Under the pieces are notes generated by a model, which saw only the letters and a list, made by a program, of their open reading frames with translations, was not told where the DNA came from and ran no database searches. 64,000 nucleotides of DNA from Cordylochernes scorpioides (Eukaryota > Arthropoda > Arachnida > Pseudoscorpiones > Chernetidae), in the NCBI GenBank assembly GCA_030710605.1, contig CP092863.1:106502099-106566098 (forward strand), written 5' to 3'. Every line of letters starts with the position of its first letter. Position 1 is the first letter of the stretch. The position numbers and the translations under genes are program-made. Below are positions 20,567-31,779 of the stretch, in pieces.

Positions 20567-21000
20567 TGTCGTGTCCAACGAAGAGCCTCGGATGTCTCCA
20601 TACATCTCTATCACAGCAATGTTCTCTATCTTGGGTGTGTATACTGTATTGTTGTTGTTGTGTCCAATGAAGAGACTCGGATGTCTCCGTACATCTCTAT
20701 CACAGCAATGTTCTCTATCTTGGATGTGCATACTGTATTGTTGTTGTTGTGTCCAATGAAGAGACTCGGATGTCTCCGTACATCTCTATCACAGCAATGT
20801 TCTCTATCTTGGGAGTGTATACTGTATTGTTGTTGTTGTGTCCAATGAAGAGACTCGGATGTCTCCGTACATCTCTATCACAGCAATGTCCTCTATCTTG
20901 GGAGTGTATACTGTATTGTTGTTGTCGTGTCCAATGAAGAACCTAGGATGTATCTGTACATCTCTATCACAGCAATGTTCTCTATCTCTGGTGTGTATAC
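20567..21000 (-). repeat. 89-bp tandem array of a LINE 3' end
   Basis: About five units of 89 bp (tgtccaatgaagagactcgg, then acatctctatcacagcaatg). The same unit occurs at 51725-51970, where it continues from a LINE C-terminal coding remnant, which gives its origin. On the minus strand the unit encodes a short tail like IENIAVIEMYGDI. Confidence 0.9.
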
Positions 21001-21395
21001 AACAATAACAAAAAGCTTTATTAAGACCTTTCAGTCTTATACAGATTCTCCAAGCACAGAAATATAAGGTACATACAGGAATAACAGTAATAGTACCAGT
21101 AATAAGCAATGCTATTATTATTATTATTATTTTAAAACACTAATCACATTTAATGGTATAATATGAAATTTATATATAGGAAAACCTAATTAAGACAATC
21201 AAAGCTAAATAAATAGATTAATCTGGGTAAATTGGAGGAAAAGCAATTTCATAAACATGGATTTACCACGGAGTCTCTGCAAATGAAGAAAAAAAAAAGG
21301 TAAAAGCTAATCACAATCAATATTGATAATGAAATATATATACAAGAAAACCTAATTAAGACAATTTGAGCTCAATAAATCTATATATAAATAAA
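21001..21395. other. AT-rich stretch with a direct duplication
   Basis: A fragment of the 9-kb array unit lies at 21010-21055 (reverse). A block with aaaacctaattaagacaat occurs twice (about 21180 and 21346). No gene. Confidence 0.4.
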
Positions 21396-21600
21396 AATGC
21401 TCCAATGGCCACCGATTCTTGCAAAAGTCCAACCCCACCAGTGTGTGCAAGTAACCAAACGGGGCTCTGGAACATTTATAAATACAAAAGTTGAACTGCT
21501 TTCTACATGTGTAGACATGTGGTGTATTTACAGTAAAAGAAGTCACCAACTACTACCCACCATGATTATCATGGTCTGTACCACGTGTACTAGGGGATAA
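21396..21600 (+). mobile_element. SINE-3 body and tail
   Basis: Starts tgctccaatggccaccgatt, has accaaacggggctctgg, and ends accacgtgtactaggggata. The tRNA head is missing. Confidence 0.75.
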
Positions 21601-21755
21601 TATATAAAAAAATACATAAATAAACATCACTATCACCAAATAACATCAACAAACCAAAAGAAGAAATTAGGTTAACTAAAGAATAAGAAAACAAAGACAA
21701 AAGATCTAATCGAGAGCGTTTACAAAAAAAAAAAAAAAAAAGCAGACGAAATATA

Positions 21756-21788
21756 TTCCCGCCAATTTGGAATACAAATTGGCGGGAA
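21756..21788. repeat. Perfect 14-bp stem hairpin
   Basis: TTCCCGCCAATTTG, loop gaata, then CAAATTGGCGGGAA. No T run follows, so it is not an obvious terminator. The stretch around it (21601-22110) holds no gene that I can see. Confidence 0.8.
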
Positions 21789-22142
21789 ATGTTCCAACAA
21801 GGGAAATTAATATCTTGGATACATCCCATCTAACAAATGGCTGGCAGAAGATAGAAGGGGGGGTGTGGGGGAAATATTGGCTCGTTTTTTATACCGTTCC
21901 TTTGTTGTGGTGGGGGCTGAACGAAGCTTCTTTTTTAACTTTTTAAAAAAACTTCCGCCTTATCTATAAATAATGTGTTCATTGTTGTTTGTTGCTAAGA
22001 CATGGATAGATGGTGAGATGGAGAATATGATTGAAAGGCTTTTCCTTATAAAAATCTCTCTTTAGATAGTTAAGAAAAAGCGTTATAGAATATACTTAAT
22101 AATATTAATCAATCAATACCTTTATTAAGACCTTTAGTCTTA

Positions 22143-22480
22143 TACTCATGGACAAAACTTAAGGAAGTTGTACCTTTTAGCATGTATATCGGAATTTAGA
22201 CAATAACTCTGAAAGATATACTCATGGACAAAACTTAAGGAAGTTGTACCTTTTAGCATGTATATCGGAATTTAGACAATAACTCTGAAAGATACACTCA
22301 TGGACAAAACTTAAGAAAGTTGTACCTTTTAGCATGTATATCGGGATTCAGACAATAACTCTGAAGGATATTACAGTGACCTTTATTGAAGACACACGAT
22401 ATAACCAAATGTATGCAAAATTGCCTGTCTTTTTGAAAAAAAAATAAAAAAAGACGACCGACGACATTAAAGACTTTAAA
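22143..22480 (+). mobile_element. MITE-C, truncated, three terminal units
   Basis: Three 76-79-bp units, each starting cactcatgga (actcatgga for the first), are followed by the family interior (gtgacctttattgaagacac). No closing terminal repeat is found. Confidence 0.7.
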
Positions 22481-22559
22481 GTCACCGAGCAAATACTGTA
22501 AACATTCAGTATAAACATCAAAACAGTATAGACAAGTAAACGTCAATGCAGTAAAAGTT

Positions 22560-23360
22560 TATCAAAAAATGATTATCCTTTCATTGAAACCGAAGATACG
22601 CAAATACTATAAACATCCAGGACAAACGTCAAATCAGACAAGTAAGCTTCGAGACAGACAAGTTGATCAAAAAGTAATAGTTCTTCCATTGAAACCAAAG
22701 ACGCTCAAATACTATAAACCTCCAGGACAAACGTCAAATCAGACAAGTAAGCTTCGAGACAGACAAGTTGATCAAAAAGTAATAGTTCTTCCATTGAAAC
22801 CAAAGACGCTCAAATACTATAAACATCCAGGACAAACGTCAAATCAGACAAGTAAGCGTCGAGGCAGACAAGTTGATCAAAAAGTAATAGTTCTTCCATT
22901 GAAACCAAAGATACTCAAATACTATGAACATCCAGAACAAACGTCAAATCAGACAAGTAAGCGTCAATGCAGTACAAGTTCATCAAAAAGTAATAGTTCT
23001 TCCATTGAAACCAAAGAGTCTAACGATCAAATACTGTAAACGTGCAGTACAAGTTCATCAAAACGTGATTATCCTTCCATTCAAATTAAAGAGTCTTCCA
23101 AGCAAATACTATAAACATCCAGGACAAACGTCAAATCAGAAAAATAAGCTTCGAGGCAGACAAGTTCATCCAAGTATTTGTCCTTCCATTGAAACCAAAG
23201 AGTCTAACGATCACTGTAAACGTGCAGTACAAGTTCATCAAAAAGTGATTATGCTTCCATTGAAACCAAAGATACTCAAATACTATAAACATCCAGGACA
23301 AACGTCAAATCAGACAAGTAAGCGTCGAGGCAGACAAGTTCATCCAAGTAATGGCCATTG
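22560..23360 (+). repeat. 105-bp tandem array with an open frame
   Basis: Units of 105 bp (35 codons) share gttcttccattgaaaccaaa, aacatccaggacaaacgtca and cagacaagt. Because 105 is a multiple of three, one frame stays open over several units, with a 35-residue repeat (TSNQTSK, VIVLPLKPK). Later units are shortened or shuffled and break the frame. I see no domain and do not call a protein. Confidence 0.8.
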
Positions 23361-23545
23361 CTAAGGAAGGAAACCTTGGCGGCGGACAAGAGATTTTAAT
23401 GGAACGCCGGGACTATTAGGTCGACACAATGTCTGGAGGGCGTCACGGTAGATGGTTACTACAGCCTGGCCATAGCCACGTAGTTGTCTTGGAACTACGG
23501 CAGTTCGAAACAATTGTCGAACAACTTCTATCCACTCTTTTGAAG
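23361..23545. other. GC-richer unassigned block
   Basis: No gene recognised. Confidence 0.3.
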
Positions 23546-23659
23546 TTGAGGATATCTTTCAGAGTTATTGTCTGAATCCTGATATACATGCTAAAAGGTA
23601 CAACTTCCTTAAGTTTTGTCCATGAGTGTATATGAACCCCCCCCCCCCCCCCCCCCCCC
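23546..23659 (-). mobile_element. MITE-C terminal unit, then a poly-C tract
   Basis: One reverse unit ends tccatgagtg at 23627. A run of about 23 C at 23637-23659 follows. Confidence 0.65.
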
Positions 23660-23901
23660 TAAAAAAAAAAGCTCAAAAACAGTAATTTTTCTTCTCCAAA
23701 TTATAAATAGGACTCAAAATATGAGAATCTCCCCGGAAATTGAAAAATGAACAAACACAAAAAGAAGTTGCGGTTCTCAAAAATCTAATTTTTCTAAAAG
23801 TTAAGTAAATTAGTTTGCTCTGCCAGTGATTTCTAGACGCTCTGTATATATGGAATCTTTACCCAGGAAGAATACAAATAAGAATTATAAGATAATCAAC
23901 A

Positions 23902-23968
23902 ATGGGAACAATACAGAGATGAACAGAATGGTACTCCCCTGTGCAAGGATGTGACACGCAAAGATATT
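23902..23968 (+). pseudogene. U6: Diverged U6 snRNA-like fragment
   Basis: gggaacaatacagaga, then a diverged agatta region, then CCCCTGtGCAAGGATGtGACACGCAAAG follows U6 from the GGAACGATACAGAGA segment to the ACACGCAAA segment. Short insertions and deletions, and the missing 5' and 3' ends, mark it as a pseudogene. Confidence 0.55.
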
Positions 23969-24070
23969 AAACATTTATGCTAGAATTTCTTTTGTTTCGA
24001 TGACAATAAAGTACTTCCTCTTTTGTTTGTTGGTCGAGTAATGCCCATCTTGAATGGACCCTGCCTTTAA

Positions 24071-24800
24071 GAAACCTGTTATATGCAACTCAAATTACAT
24101 AGTTGCATAGTCGGTGTATACTTGGATAAAGCCATAGCTTATACTATTCATCCATTTTTTCTTAGTATCTATAAATGTGCCGCCTTAATCAGGTTCCTTC
24201 AAGATAAGCAGAAGAAACCTGTTATATGAAACATGAATTGCAAAGTTGCATAGTTAACTAGTAGGCGTACCTGAACTTGTGCTAAGATGTACTATTCAGC
24301 CATTTTGTCTCAGTATCTAGAAATGTTCCCCCTTAATCAGGTTCCTTAAAGATAAGCAGAAGAAACCTGTTATATGCAACTTGAATACAAAGTTGCATAG
24401 TTACCTAGTAGGCGTACCTGAACTTGTGCTAAGATGTACTATTCAGCCATTTTGTCTTAGTCCCTAGAGATGTGTCTCAATCAGGATAAGATGAGCAGAA
24501 GCCTGTTATATGCAACTTAAATTACATAGTTGCATAGTAGACGTACTTGAATTTGTGCTAAGCTGCACTATTCAGAAATTTTGTCTTAGCCTCTAGAGGT
24601 GTGCCTCTTTAATCAGCCTCCTTCAAGATAAACAGAAGAAACTATTTATATGCAACTCAAATTACATAGTTGCATAGTAGGTGTACAATTCAGCCATTTT
24701 GTCTTAGTCTCTAGAGATTTGCCTCCTTAATAAAGCTATTTCAAGGTAAGCAGAAACCCGTTATATGCAACTTAAATTACATAGTTGCATAGTAGGTGTA
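24071..24800 (+). repeat. ~120-148-bp tandem array, about six units
   Basis: Each unit carries gaaacctgttatatgcaact, acatagttgcatagt, tattcagccattttgtctta and a caggttccttcaagataagc end. Spacing varies between units. Each unit contains the near-palindrome atgcaact...agttgcat. Confidence 0.85.
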
Positions 24801-25049
24801 CTATTCAGCCATTTTGTCCAAATGCATTTCTAAGAATTATTCAGCGATGTGGCTTCCGTTGCCAGAAGTCGGTGTTTCAAGCCAACATTCCACTACTTGG
24901 CAAACGAGTCCGGAGCACCAACCCCTCTCGAAATAGAGTCGCTGGCGATGCAAGACGGGTGCTATTTTAGAGGCGCGTGCCACAGGCAGTACTGAAGGTG
25001 GTGTCATCGCTACCTTGCTGGTTACCTCACTGACGATGGCGGTTCTTTG
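24801..25049. other. GC-richer unassigned block
   Basis: Overlapping frames on both strands (about 61 and 92 codons), neither recognised. It continues without a break from the tandem array. Confidence 0.3.
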
Positions 25050-25398
25050 GAATCGAACTGGACAAGAATATCCTGTCTGGAGATGATTGAGACATTGTAT
25101 TGACATTGTGTACAAATAAATGGTAACAAAAATGACAGGTGAAAAACGAATAGAGAATAAATGGTAAAAGAAGGAAAGATATTACTGTAGTAAAGTATTT
25201 ATTATTTTATCAACAGAATCGAACTGAACTGAACAAGAATATTCTGTCTGGAGATGATTGAGACATTGGGTACAAGTCAATGGTAACAAGAATGACAGTT
25301 AAAAAACGAATAGAGAATAAATGGTAAAATGATGAAAGATAATACTGTAGTAAAGTATTTATTAGTTTATCAACAGAATCGAACTGAACTGAACAATC
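25050..25398 (+). repeat. ~167-bp direct duplication
   Basis: Two copies share ctgtctggagatgattgaga, aaaaaacgaatagagaataaatgg in two parts, and tactgtagtaaagtatttat. Confidence 0.8.
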
Positions 25399-25675
25399 AA
25401 CATCCTAGTTCTAAGGTTCCAAGTTTTAGGTTCCAATTGTTTAACCATGGAGCAGAACCTCTCAATAAAGGATAAACTGGTTTACTTTTTGTCTGAATGA
25501 TCAGAAACAGGTGTTAAGGCCCTTTCTTTCTTCTTTCCCCCTATTTGATTCAATGCAAAGGACATTACTGATTACCATTACTGTTATTTCTGTATATACC
25601 CTTTTCTATTCGGAGATTTTTGTTACCTATTCTTATTTAACATAAGAACGTTCTATACTGATGTCTTCTTTTTTT

Positions 25676-26052
25676 CTTATCTCCACTTAATCATATTAGG
25701 GTATCAAGTAACTCCGCCTTTGCCGGTCCCAAGGCCGGGCGAAAAAGGAGAAGGGGGAGCAGTAACAAGCTCACTAAAAACCTGGGTTCAGCTGGCCTGG
25801 CTGATAGTACCCTGTAAGGGCTCCAGGGATACAGGATGAGCAGCGTTTGTACTCCATGTTAGGAGCGACTGCACATGGTGTCTTTTCCTCATGTCAGAGG
25901 CGGCCATTTCAAGTCGGCCTGCCACTGAGTAGTGCTCCCAGTCTTAATAACAAAGGCAGACACATTCTACTTCACCTAGTCATGATGGTTGTCAAACAGA
26001 CACCATCAAGGGTCACAACTTGATACCCTAATATGATTGAGTGGAGATAAGA
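25676..26052. mobile_element. R5 element with inverted termini
   Basis: The first about 33 bp (cttatctccacttaatcata, then ttagggtatcaag) are inverted at 26019-26052. The interior starts ccgcctttgccggtcccaag and contains ccagggatacaggatgagca, a style seen in 5' regions of LINE-type elements. A second copy is at 34037-34400. No coding frame. The preceding 25399-25675 shows nothing. Confidence 0.5.
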
Positions 26053-26510
26053 AAGAAGAAGAGGGTATCAAGTTTGTAGAGTTGTGGAAAGTGTCATTGT
26101 TATACTGGTGTGATGAACCTAATTGGATTATTTTAATGCATTTTAAAGGGAGAGGTGTCTCTTTTGGTAGATATATGAGGTATGGGGATGTACAGTAGAA
26201 AAGAGAAGAGAAGTAAGCCAAGGTGGAACCATCGAAGTGAGACGGACGTCGGCGGCATTCCAGAAAGAACGTTCACCCCGGGGCGGTATGGCACAGTCCA
26301 TCCTTCCATTGGACTGACATCCGTCTACACCTTGGTAGTGACAATTGTCCCATTTACTTTAGATTATTGCTCTACAAACCCTATCTACGGTACACTTCTA
26401 TCACTCTCCAAACACATATACTTAGATTATACTTAAAATATAAGGGAATTTTGTAAAATAATGTTGTTTGTTGTTAGCGTCTATTGAGTTCAACTTTTAG
26501 TGACTACTCA
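26053..26510. other. Unassigned stretch
   Basis: No gene recognised. A short MITE-B-like motif (gggagaggtgtctctt) is at 26148. Confidence 0.35.
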
Positions 26511-26516
26511 TGGACT

Positions 26517-26960
26517 TAAGGAAATTGTACCTTTTAGTATGTATATCGGGATTCAGATAATAAATATGAAAGATACATTCATGGACAAAACTTAAGGAAG
26601 TTGTACATTTTAACATGTATATCGGGATTCAGATAATAACTCTGAAAGATATTATAGTGACCTTTATTGAAGACACACGAGATAACCAAGTGTGAACAGC
26701 CCCTGTCTCCTTCAATACACTCATGGACAAAACTTGAGGAAGTTGTACCTTTTAACATTTATATCGGGATTCAGACAAGCTCTCTGAAAGATATTACAGT
26801 GACCTTTATTGAAGATACACGGGATAACCAATTGCGATCAAAATTGAATCTGTCTCCTTCAAAAAAAAAAAAAGACGACGACCAGTGACATCAAAGCAGA
26901 CTAAAGCAGACGAACGTTGAAATCAAATTATGAAACGTCCTTAAGATTTGTCAATGAGTG
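26517..26960 (+). mobile_element. MITE-C copy
   Basis: Starts ctcatggacttaagg after TA and ends ttgtcaatgagtg before TA. It contains three terminal units, with the family interior repeated after the second and third. Confidence 0.7.
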
Positions 26961-27192
26961 TATTTATAAAATTAAAAATGAAGATTTTTCAAATGCCAAT
27001 TTAAAAGACTTGTGAAGCTACAGCAGTTAGAACAACAGTAAAGAAACAAAGAATTCTAAAGAGTACATCGGGAAAGAACGAAGATGCCGTGATAGAGGCC
27101 AACAAGAGGCTGCCAGGGATGTAATATACGTTGGTCAATCGATGTGAGGATCAATGTCGGGTAGCTAGCGGTCAAAGTACTGTACTGTGGCT

Positions 27193-29319
27193 TGCTGTAC
27201 GTTCCCCGACTGCCCTACGTCGTGGTTTACCTCAGTCTGTGTTGTACGTTCCCCGACTGCCCTACGTCGTGGTTTTCCTCAGTCTGTGTTGTACGTTCCC
27301 CGACTGCCCTACGTCGTGGTTTTCCTCAGTCTGTGTTGTACGTTCCCCGACTGCCCTACGTCGTGGTTTACCTCAGTCTGTGTTGTACGTTCCCCGACTG
27401 CCCTACGCCGTGGTTTACCTCAGTCTGTGTTGTACGTTCCCCGACTGCCCTACGCCGTGGTTTACCTCAGTCGTGTTGTACGTTCCCCGACTGCCCTACG
27501 TCGTGGTTTATCTCAGTCTGTGTTGTACGTTCCCCGACTGCCCTACGCCGTGGTTTATCTCAGTCTGTGTTGTACGTTCCCCGACTGCCCTACGCCGTGG
27601 TTTACCTCAGTCTGTGTTGTACGTTCCCCGACTGCCCTACGTCGTGGTTTACCTCAGTCAGTGTTGTACGTTCCCCGACTGCCCTACGTCGTGGTTTATC
27701 TCAGTCTGTGTTGTACGTTCCCCGACTGCCCTATGTCGTGGTTTATCTCAGTCTGTGCTGTACGTTCCCCGACTGCCCTACGTCGTGGTTTTCCTCAGTC
27801 TGTGTTGTACGTTCCCCGACTGCCCTACGTCGTGGTTTACCTCAGTCTGTGTTGTACGTTCCCCGACTGCCCTACGCCGTGGTTTACCTCAGTCTGTGTT
27901 GTACGTTCCCCGACTGCCCTACGCCGTGGTTTATCTCAGTCTGTGTTGTACGTTCCCCGACTGCCCTACGCCGTGGTTTATCTCAGTCTGTGTTGTACGT
28001 TCCCCGACTGCCCTACGCCGTGGTTTACCTCAGTCTGTGTTGTACGTTCCCCGACTGCCCTACGTCGTGGTTTACCTCAGTCTGTGTTGTACGTTCCCCG
28101 ACTGCCCTACGTCGTGGTATACCTCAGTCTGTGTTGTACGTTCCCCGACTGCCCTACGTCGTGGTTTATCTCAGTCTGTGTTGTACGTTCCCCGACTGCC
28201 CTACGTCGTGGTTTATCTCAGTCTGTGTTGTACGTTCCCCGACTGCCCTACGTCGTGGTTTATCTCAGTCTGTGTTGTACGTTCCCCGACTGCCCTACGT
28301 CGTGGTATACCTCAGTCTGTGTTGTACGTTCCCCGACTGCCCTACGCCGTGGTTTATCTCAGTCTGTGTTGTACGTTCCCCGACTGTCCTACGTCGTGGT
28401 ATACCTCAGTCTGTGTTGTACGTTCCCCGACTGCCCTACGTCGTGGTATACCTCAGTCTGTGTTGTACGTTCCCCGACTGTCCTACGTCGTGGTATACCT
28501 CAGTCTGTGTTGTACGTTCCCCGGCTGCCCTACGTCGTGGTTTACCTCAGTCTGTGTTGTACGTTCCCCGACTGCCCTACGTCGTGGTTTATCTCAGTCT
28601 GTGTTGTACGTTCCCCGACTGCCCTACGCCGTGGTTTATCTCAGTCTGTGTTGTACGTTCCCCGACTGCCCTACGTCGTGGTTTACCTCAGTCTGTGTTG
28701 TACGTTCCCCGACTGCCCTACGTCGTGGTTTACCTCAGTCTGTGTTGTACGTTCCCCGACTGTCCTACGTCGTGGTTTACCTCAGTCTGTGTTGTACGTT
28801 CCCCGACTGCCCTACGTCGTGGTTTACCTCAGTCTGTGTTGTACGTTCCCCGACTGCCCTACGTCGTGGTTTACCTCAGTCTGTGTTGTACGTTCCCCGA
28901 CTGCCCTACGTCGTGGTATACCTCAGTCTGTGTTGTACGTTCCCCGACTGCCCTACGTCGTGGTTTATCTCAGTCTGTGTTGTACGTTCCCCGACTGCCC
29001 TACGTCGTGGTTTATCTCAGTCTGTGTTGTACGTTCCCCGACTGCCCTACGTCGTGGTTTACCTCAGTCTGTGTTGTACGTTCCCCGACTGTCCTACGTC
29101 GTGGTTTACCTCAGTCTGTGTTGTACGTTCCCCGACTGCCCTACGTCGTGGTTTATCTCAGTCTGTGTTGTACGTTCCCCGACTGCCCTACGTCGTGGTT
29201 TATCTCAGTCTGTGTTGTACGTTCCCCGACTGCCCTACGTCGTGGTTTATCTCAGTCTGTGTTGTACGTTCCCCGACTGCCCTATGTCGTGGTTTACCTC
29301 AGTCTGTGTTGTACGTTCC
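27193..29319 (+). repeat. 47-bp CpG-rich minisatellite, about 45 units
   Basis: Unit tgttgtacgttccccgactg, ccctacgtcgtggtttacct, cagtctg. It holds four CpGs and is far more GC-rich than the flanks. Variation is nearly all at a few positions (acgtcg/acgccg; tttacc/tttatc/tatacc). One unit near 27472 lacks one T. No stop occurs in any plus-strand frame of the unit, so all three frames stay open for more than 700 codons. These are artefacts of unit composition, not genes. The preceding 26961-27192 shows nothing. Confidence 0.97.
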
Positions 29320-29330
29320 TTAGCCTAAAA

Positions 29331-29582
29331 TTGTAGAACGAAACTTGACAATTATACCGCAAATGTTTATTTTTAACGAAAAAATCGAAATTTATTTTAA
29401 GGAGAAATAACGATTATTTCTAACCTTAAATATGAAGTATGATAGGATGAATTGTGAAGAGTAATGATAAACGGAAAAATAAAAGTGTCCAGGGATGGGA
29501 ATCGAACCCACAGTGTTCCGCTTAACGGGCAGATGCCATGTCCACTAGGCTACGCATAGGCCGCATTATATTGTATTATAAA
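29331..29582 (-). mobile_element. SINE-1, complete with tRNA-like head
   Basis: Flanked by an 11-bp duplication TTAGCCTAAAA (29320-29330 and 29583-29593). On the minus strand it has a leader ataatacaatataatgcggc, then an A box TAGCCTAGTGG, a B box GGTTCGATTCC and a body ending cgttctacaa. It inserted right at the end of the 47-bp minisatellite. This copy defines the family; dimers lacking the head are at 4330, 14715 and 36643. Confidence 0.85.
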
Positions 29583-29605
29583 TTAGCCTAAAATGGCAAG
29601 TGGTT

Positions 29606-29655
29606 TCTTGGACAATTTAAACTCACGTTGTAGCTCTACCCATTGAGCTACTTAT
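29606..29655 (-). other. tRNA 5'-half-like segment
   Basis: On the minus strand GTAGCTCAATGGGTAGAGC reads as a tRNA D arm with A box. No B box follows at the right distance, so this is at best half a tRNA or a SINE head. The rest of 29594-29915 shows nothing else. Confidence 0.35.
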
Positions 29656-29915
29656 CGCAACAGCAGACAGACCTGTTTTCTGAAAATACAGACATGTACG
29701 TTATTCGTACAAACAGCCTTGGCATTCTTTTCTACGAACAGTAACTGTAAATTATTTCCCACTTCCTTTAACTATTAGACCTTTAAGCTTTCGATTTCAA
29801 TTTCATTTCCAATTATTTTATTTCCAAAGCGCTATATCCCGCAAGGTAACTTGCGCCAAACAAGGAGAAAAGTTTATTTACATAAGTTATTTACATTATT
29901 CAACGCATGAAAACA

Positions 29916-30173
29916 TTAGAGATCCAGATTTTGTAGAAAGTTTAGAATGTATTTACAAAATGAATTGAACTTTAAATATGATTTTTTATCGGAAATCAAA
30001 GCGTTAAGTTCACAAACAACTAGTTCATTCTTCATTCTATAATCTTGAAATGCTGGGCAATCGATCATTAGATGTCTTGAGGTTTGTTCCTCAATACCAC
30101 AAAAGCAACTTGAATCCTCCACTGCCTTTATTCTATTTTTAAAAACTTTTGAAATTTCCGTGGTTTGTAACAA
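29916..30173 (-). pseudogene. Non-LTR retrotransposon C-terminal remnant
   Basis: The 85-codon frame carries SCFCGIEEQTSRHLMIDCPA, a CxC...HxxxC zinc-knuckle pattern found after the reverse transcriptase or RNase H domain of many LINEs (I/jockey-type). The catalytic domains are not visible upstream, so this is a 5'-truncated copy, as LINEs often leave. The ATG-like start has no meaning in a truncated copy. A second remnant with a different sequence is at 37460-37732. Confidence 0.6.
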
Positions 30174-30282
30174 ATTGAGTATTATAAAAAATTTGGACGA
30201 AAGTATTTAGGGATTTCTTGGGGAAAAAAGCTTAAGAAAGTATTATTTGCTTCGTTTTTCAGAATTCGATAATATACCCTTT

Positions 30283-30740
30283 ACTGTCCTGAAAGCTTAT
30301 ATCCATAGTTTACTTAAATACCATAACTTAGATTCCACCCTTCAGTATAACATATATAAGCGAATCATTCAATACAGTATTAGAGCTCTTATAGCGTTCT
30401 GGTAGATTAAATTGGCGAAATTGCTGGGAGGGTTCACCATTGATGAGCCAGGCCCTCCCATTATTATTATTATTGCAGTAAGGACAGTATAAAATTGATT
30501 TTATTTTAAAAAAGAATCATACGCCGTCAAAATATAGTTCAAATTTATTATAACACGAGCTATAGAATATTTCATAGAAAAGTTAATCTACAACACCGCT
30601 TCTTAGAGATCTAATACTGTATTGGATGATTCTCGTATGCTACACTGAAGGATGGAATTTTAGATATGGTATTCAAGCAAATATGTATATAAACTTTCAG
30701 GACAATAAAGGGTATATTATAGAAATCTTAAAGGGCTAGT
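30283..30740. mobile_element. FB1 foldback
   Basis: A plus-strand FB1 (tgtcctgaaagcttatatcc ... ggcgaaattgctgggagggt ... accattgatgagcca) is followed by an inverted 5' part (accgcttcttagagatctaa ... actttcaggaca). Confidence 0.65.
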
Positions 30741-30830
30741 AGTTAGAGAAAGTGAGAAATATTTACAGTTACTGTTCGTCAAAAAATAGTTCTAATTTCT
30801 TTTAACATAGCTAATGCATCATAGAGAATA

Positions 30831-31013
30831 AAAAAGTCGGTGGACGAGTAGGTAACACCCTCGATTCCCGACAGTCATGAACTGGGATTGAATCCCATGT
30901 TAACATTTTGTTTTAATATGGGAATAACCTTCACATATTATTCACTGTTTCAATTATCATAAACTAGGTTGTTCTTGTTGAGCGGTACCTAATAAAGTGA
31001 TTTTGGAACCGGA
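30831..31013 (+). mobile_element. SINE-2, full copy with 13-bp target duplication
   Basis: ATCATAGAGAATA at 30818-30830 and 31014-31026 flanks the element. tRNA-like head gtcggtggacgagtaggtaa, B-box-like gggattgaatccc, 3' end aataaagtgattttggaacc. This copy gives the family length of 183 bp. Confidence 0.85.
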
Positions 31014-31026
31014 ATCATAGAGAATA

Positions 31027-31537
31027 TTTCATAATAAAGAAATAATAGATGGGTATGTTTGTCCTAAATAAGCCACACAATCAACAAAATTATAAGTACA
31101 CATCAGTCTCAAGACAAAGAAACGCACAGAGAGAGAAAAAGATAAAATAGAAAATAAAGGATTCCATCGATAACCCAGTAGAATTTTCAGGATGCAAATC
31201 ACCAACGTCGGCCAATAGGGTCGTTGAGAAGAGAGAGAGAGAGAGTGAGAGAAGTCGCAGCCATTCTCAAAATGTTTTCCCCAAAATTCAATTTTTGGCT
31301 CAGAGCGATAAAACCGTGGTCTATAGTCAAATTCGACAAAATGAGTTTTTTTCTCCCTGTAGTTGGCTGGCCTACCCAATGGTTTCTTTGCCCCCTGTCG
31401 ACGACTGGATGGGTTGCCAGACATTTCTTTTTTTACTTTGCCTTCTTTAAACCTATTCTCTTGGGAGGGATTCCAAGTCTCTAGACATCAATCGATGCTC
31501 CCTGAGAGATACAATATTTGGAAAAAATTCTTATAAA
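31027..31537. other. Unassigned stretch with overlapping frames
   Basis: A 131-codon minus frame (31029-31424) and an 86-codon plus frame (31224-31484) overlap. Neither shows a domain. A GA-microsatellite lies at 31231-31252. Confidence 0.35.
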
Positions 31538-31713
31538 CAGTAAAACCTCCAAGATACCAAGTTGCAGAGCCAACGTATACTTTACGGAGAGGTTTCCTCT
31601 AACTAGATAGTGGGTAAATAATAAAAATAAGTATCATTTTGTGTGATTATGAAAACTGTCTTTTGTTGATAGGTGTCCTCTAGTGTGATTGTCCTCTCAT
31701 GGAAGTTCTACTG
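31538..31713. mobile_element. MITE-B copy
   Basis: Starts CAGTAAAACCTCC and ends GGAAGTTCTACTG followed by TA. Confidence 0.65.
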
Positions 31714-31779
31714 TATTAAACAAAAATAACCTACAAACTAGCAATGGAGATAACGAAAGAGCAACCATCAAATTATGAG

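Noticed and set aside
27131-29336. Three overlapping plus-strand reading frames of more than 700 codons
   Set aside because: They are the three phases of a 47-bp repeat without stop codons. They encode one and the same 47-residue string, with no start context, no domain and no splice sites.
31029-31484. 131-codon minus and 86-codon plus frames as genes
   Set aside because: They overlap on opposite strands, show no domain and biased low-complexity parts (SLSLSS, FSLSVRFF), and have no splice or promoter support.
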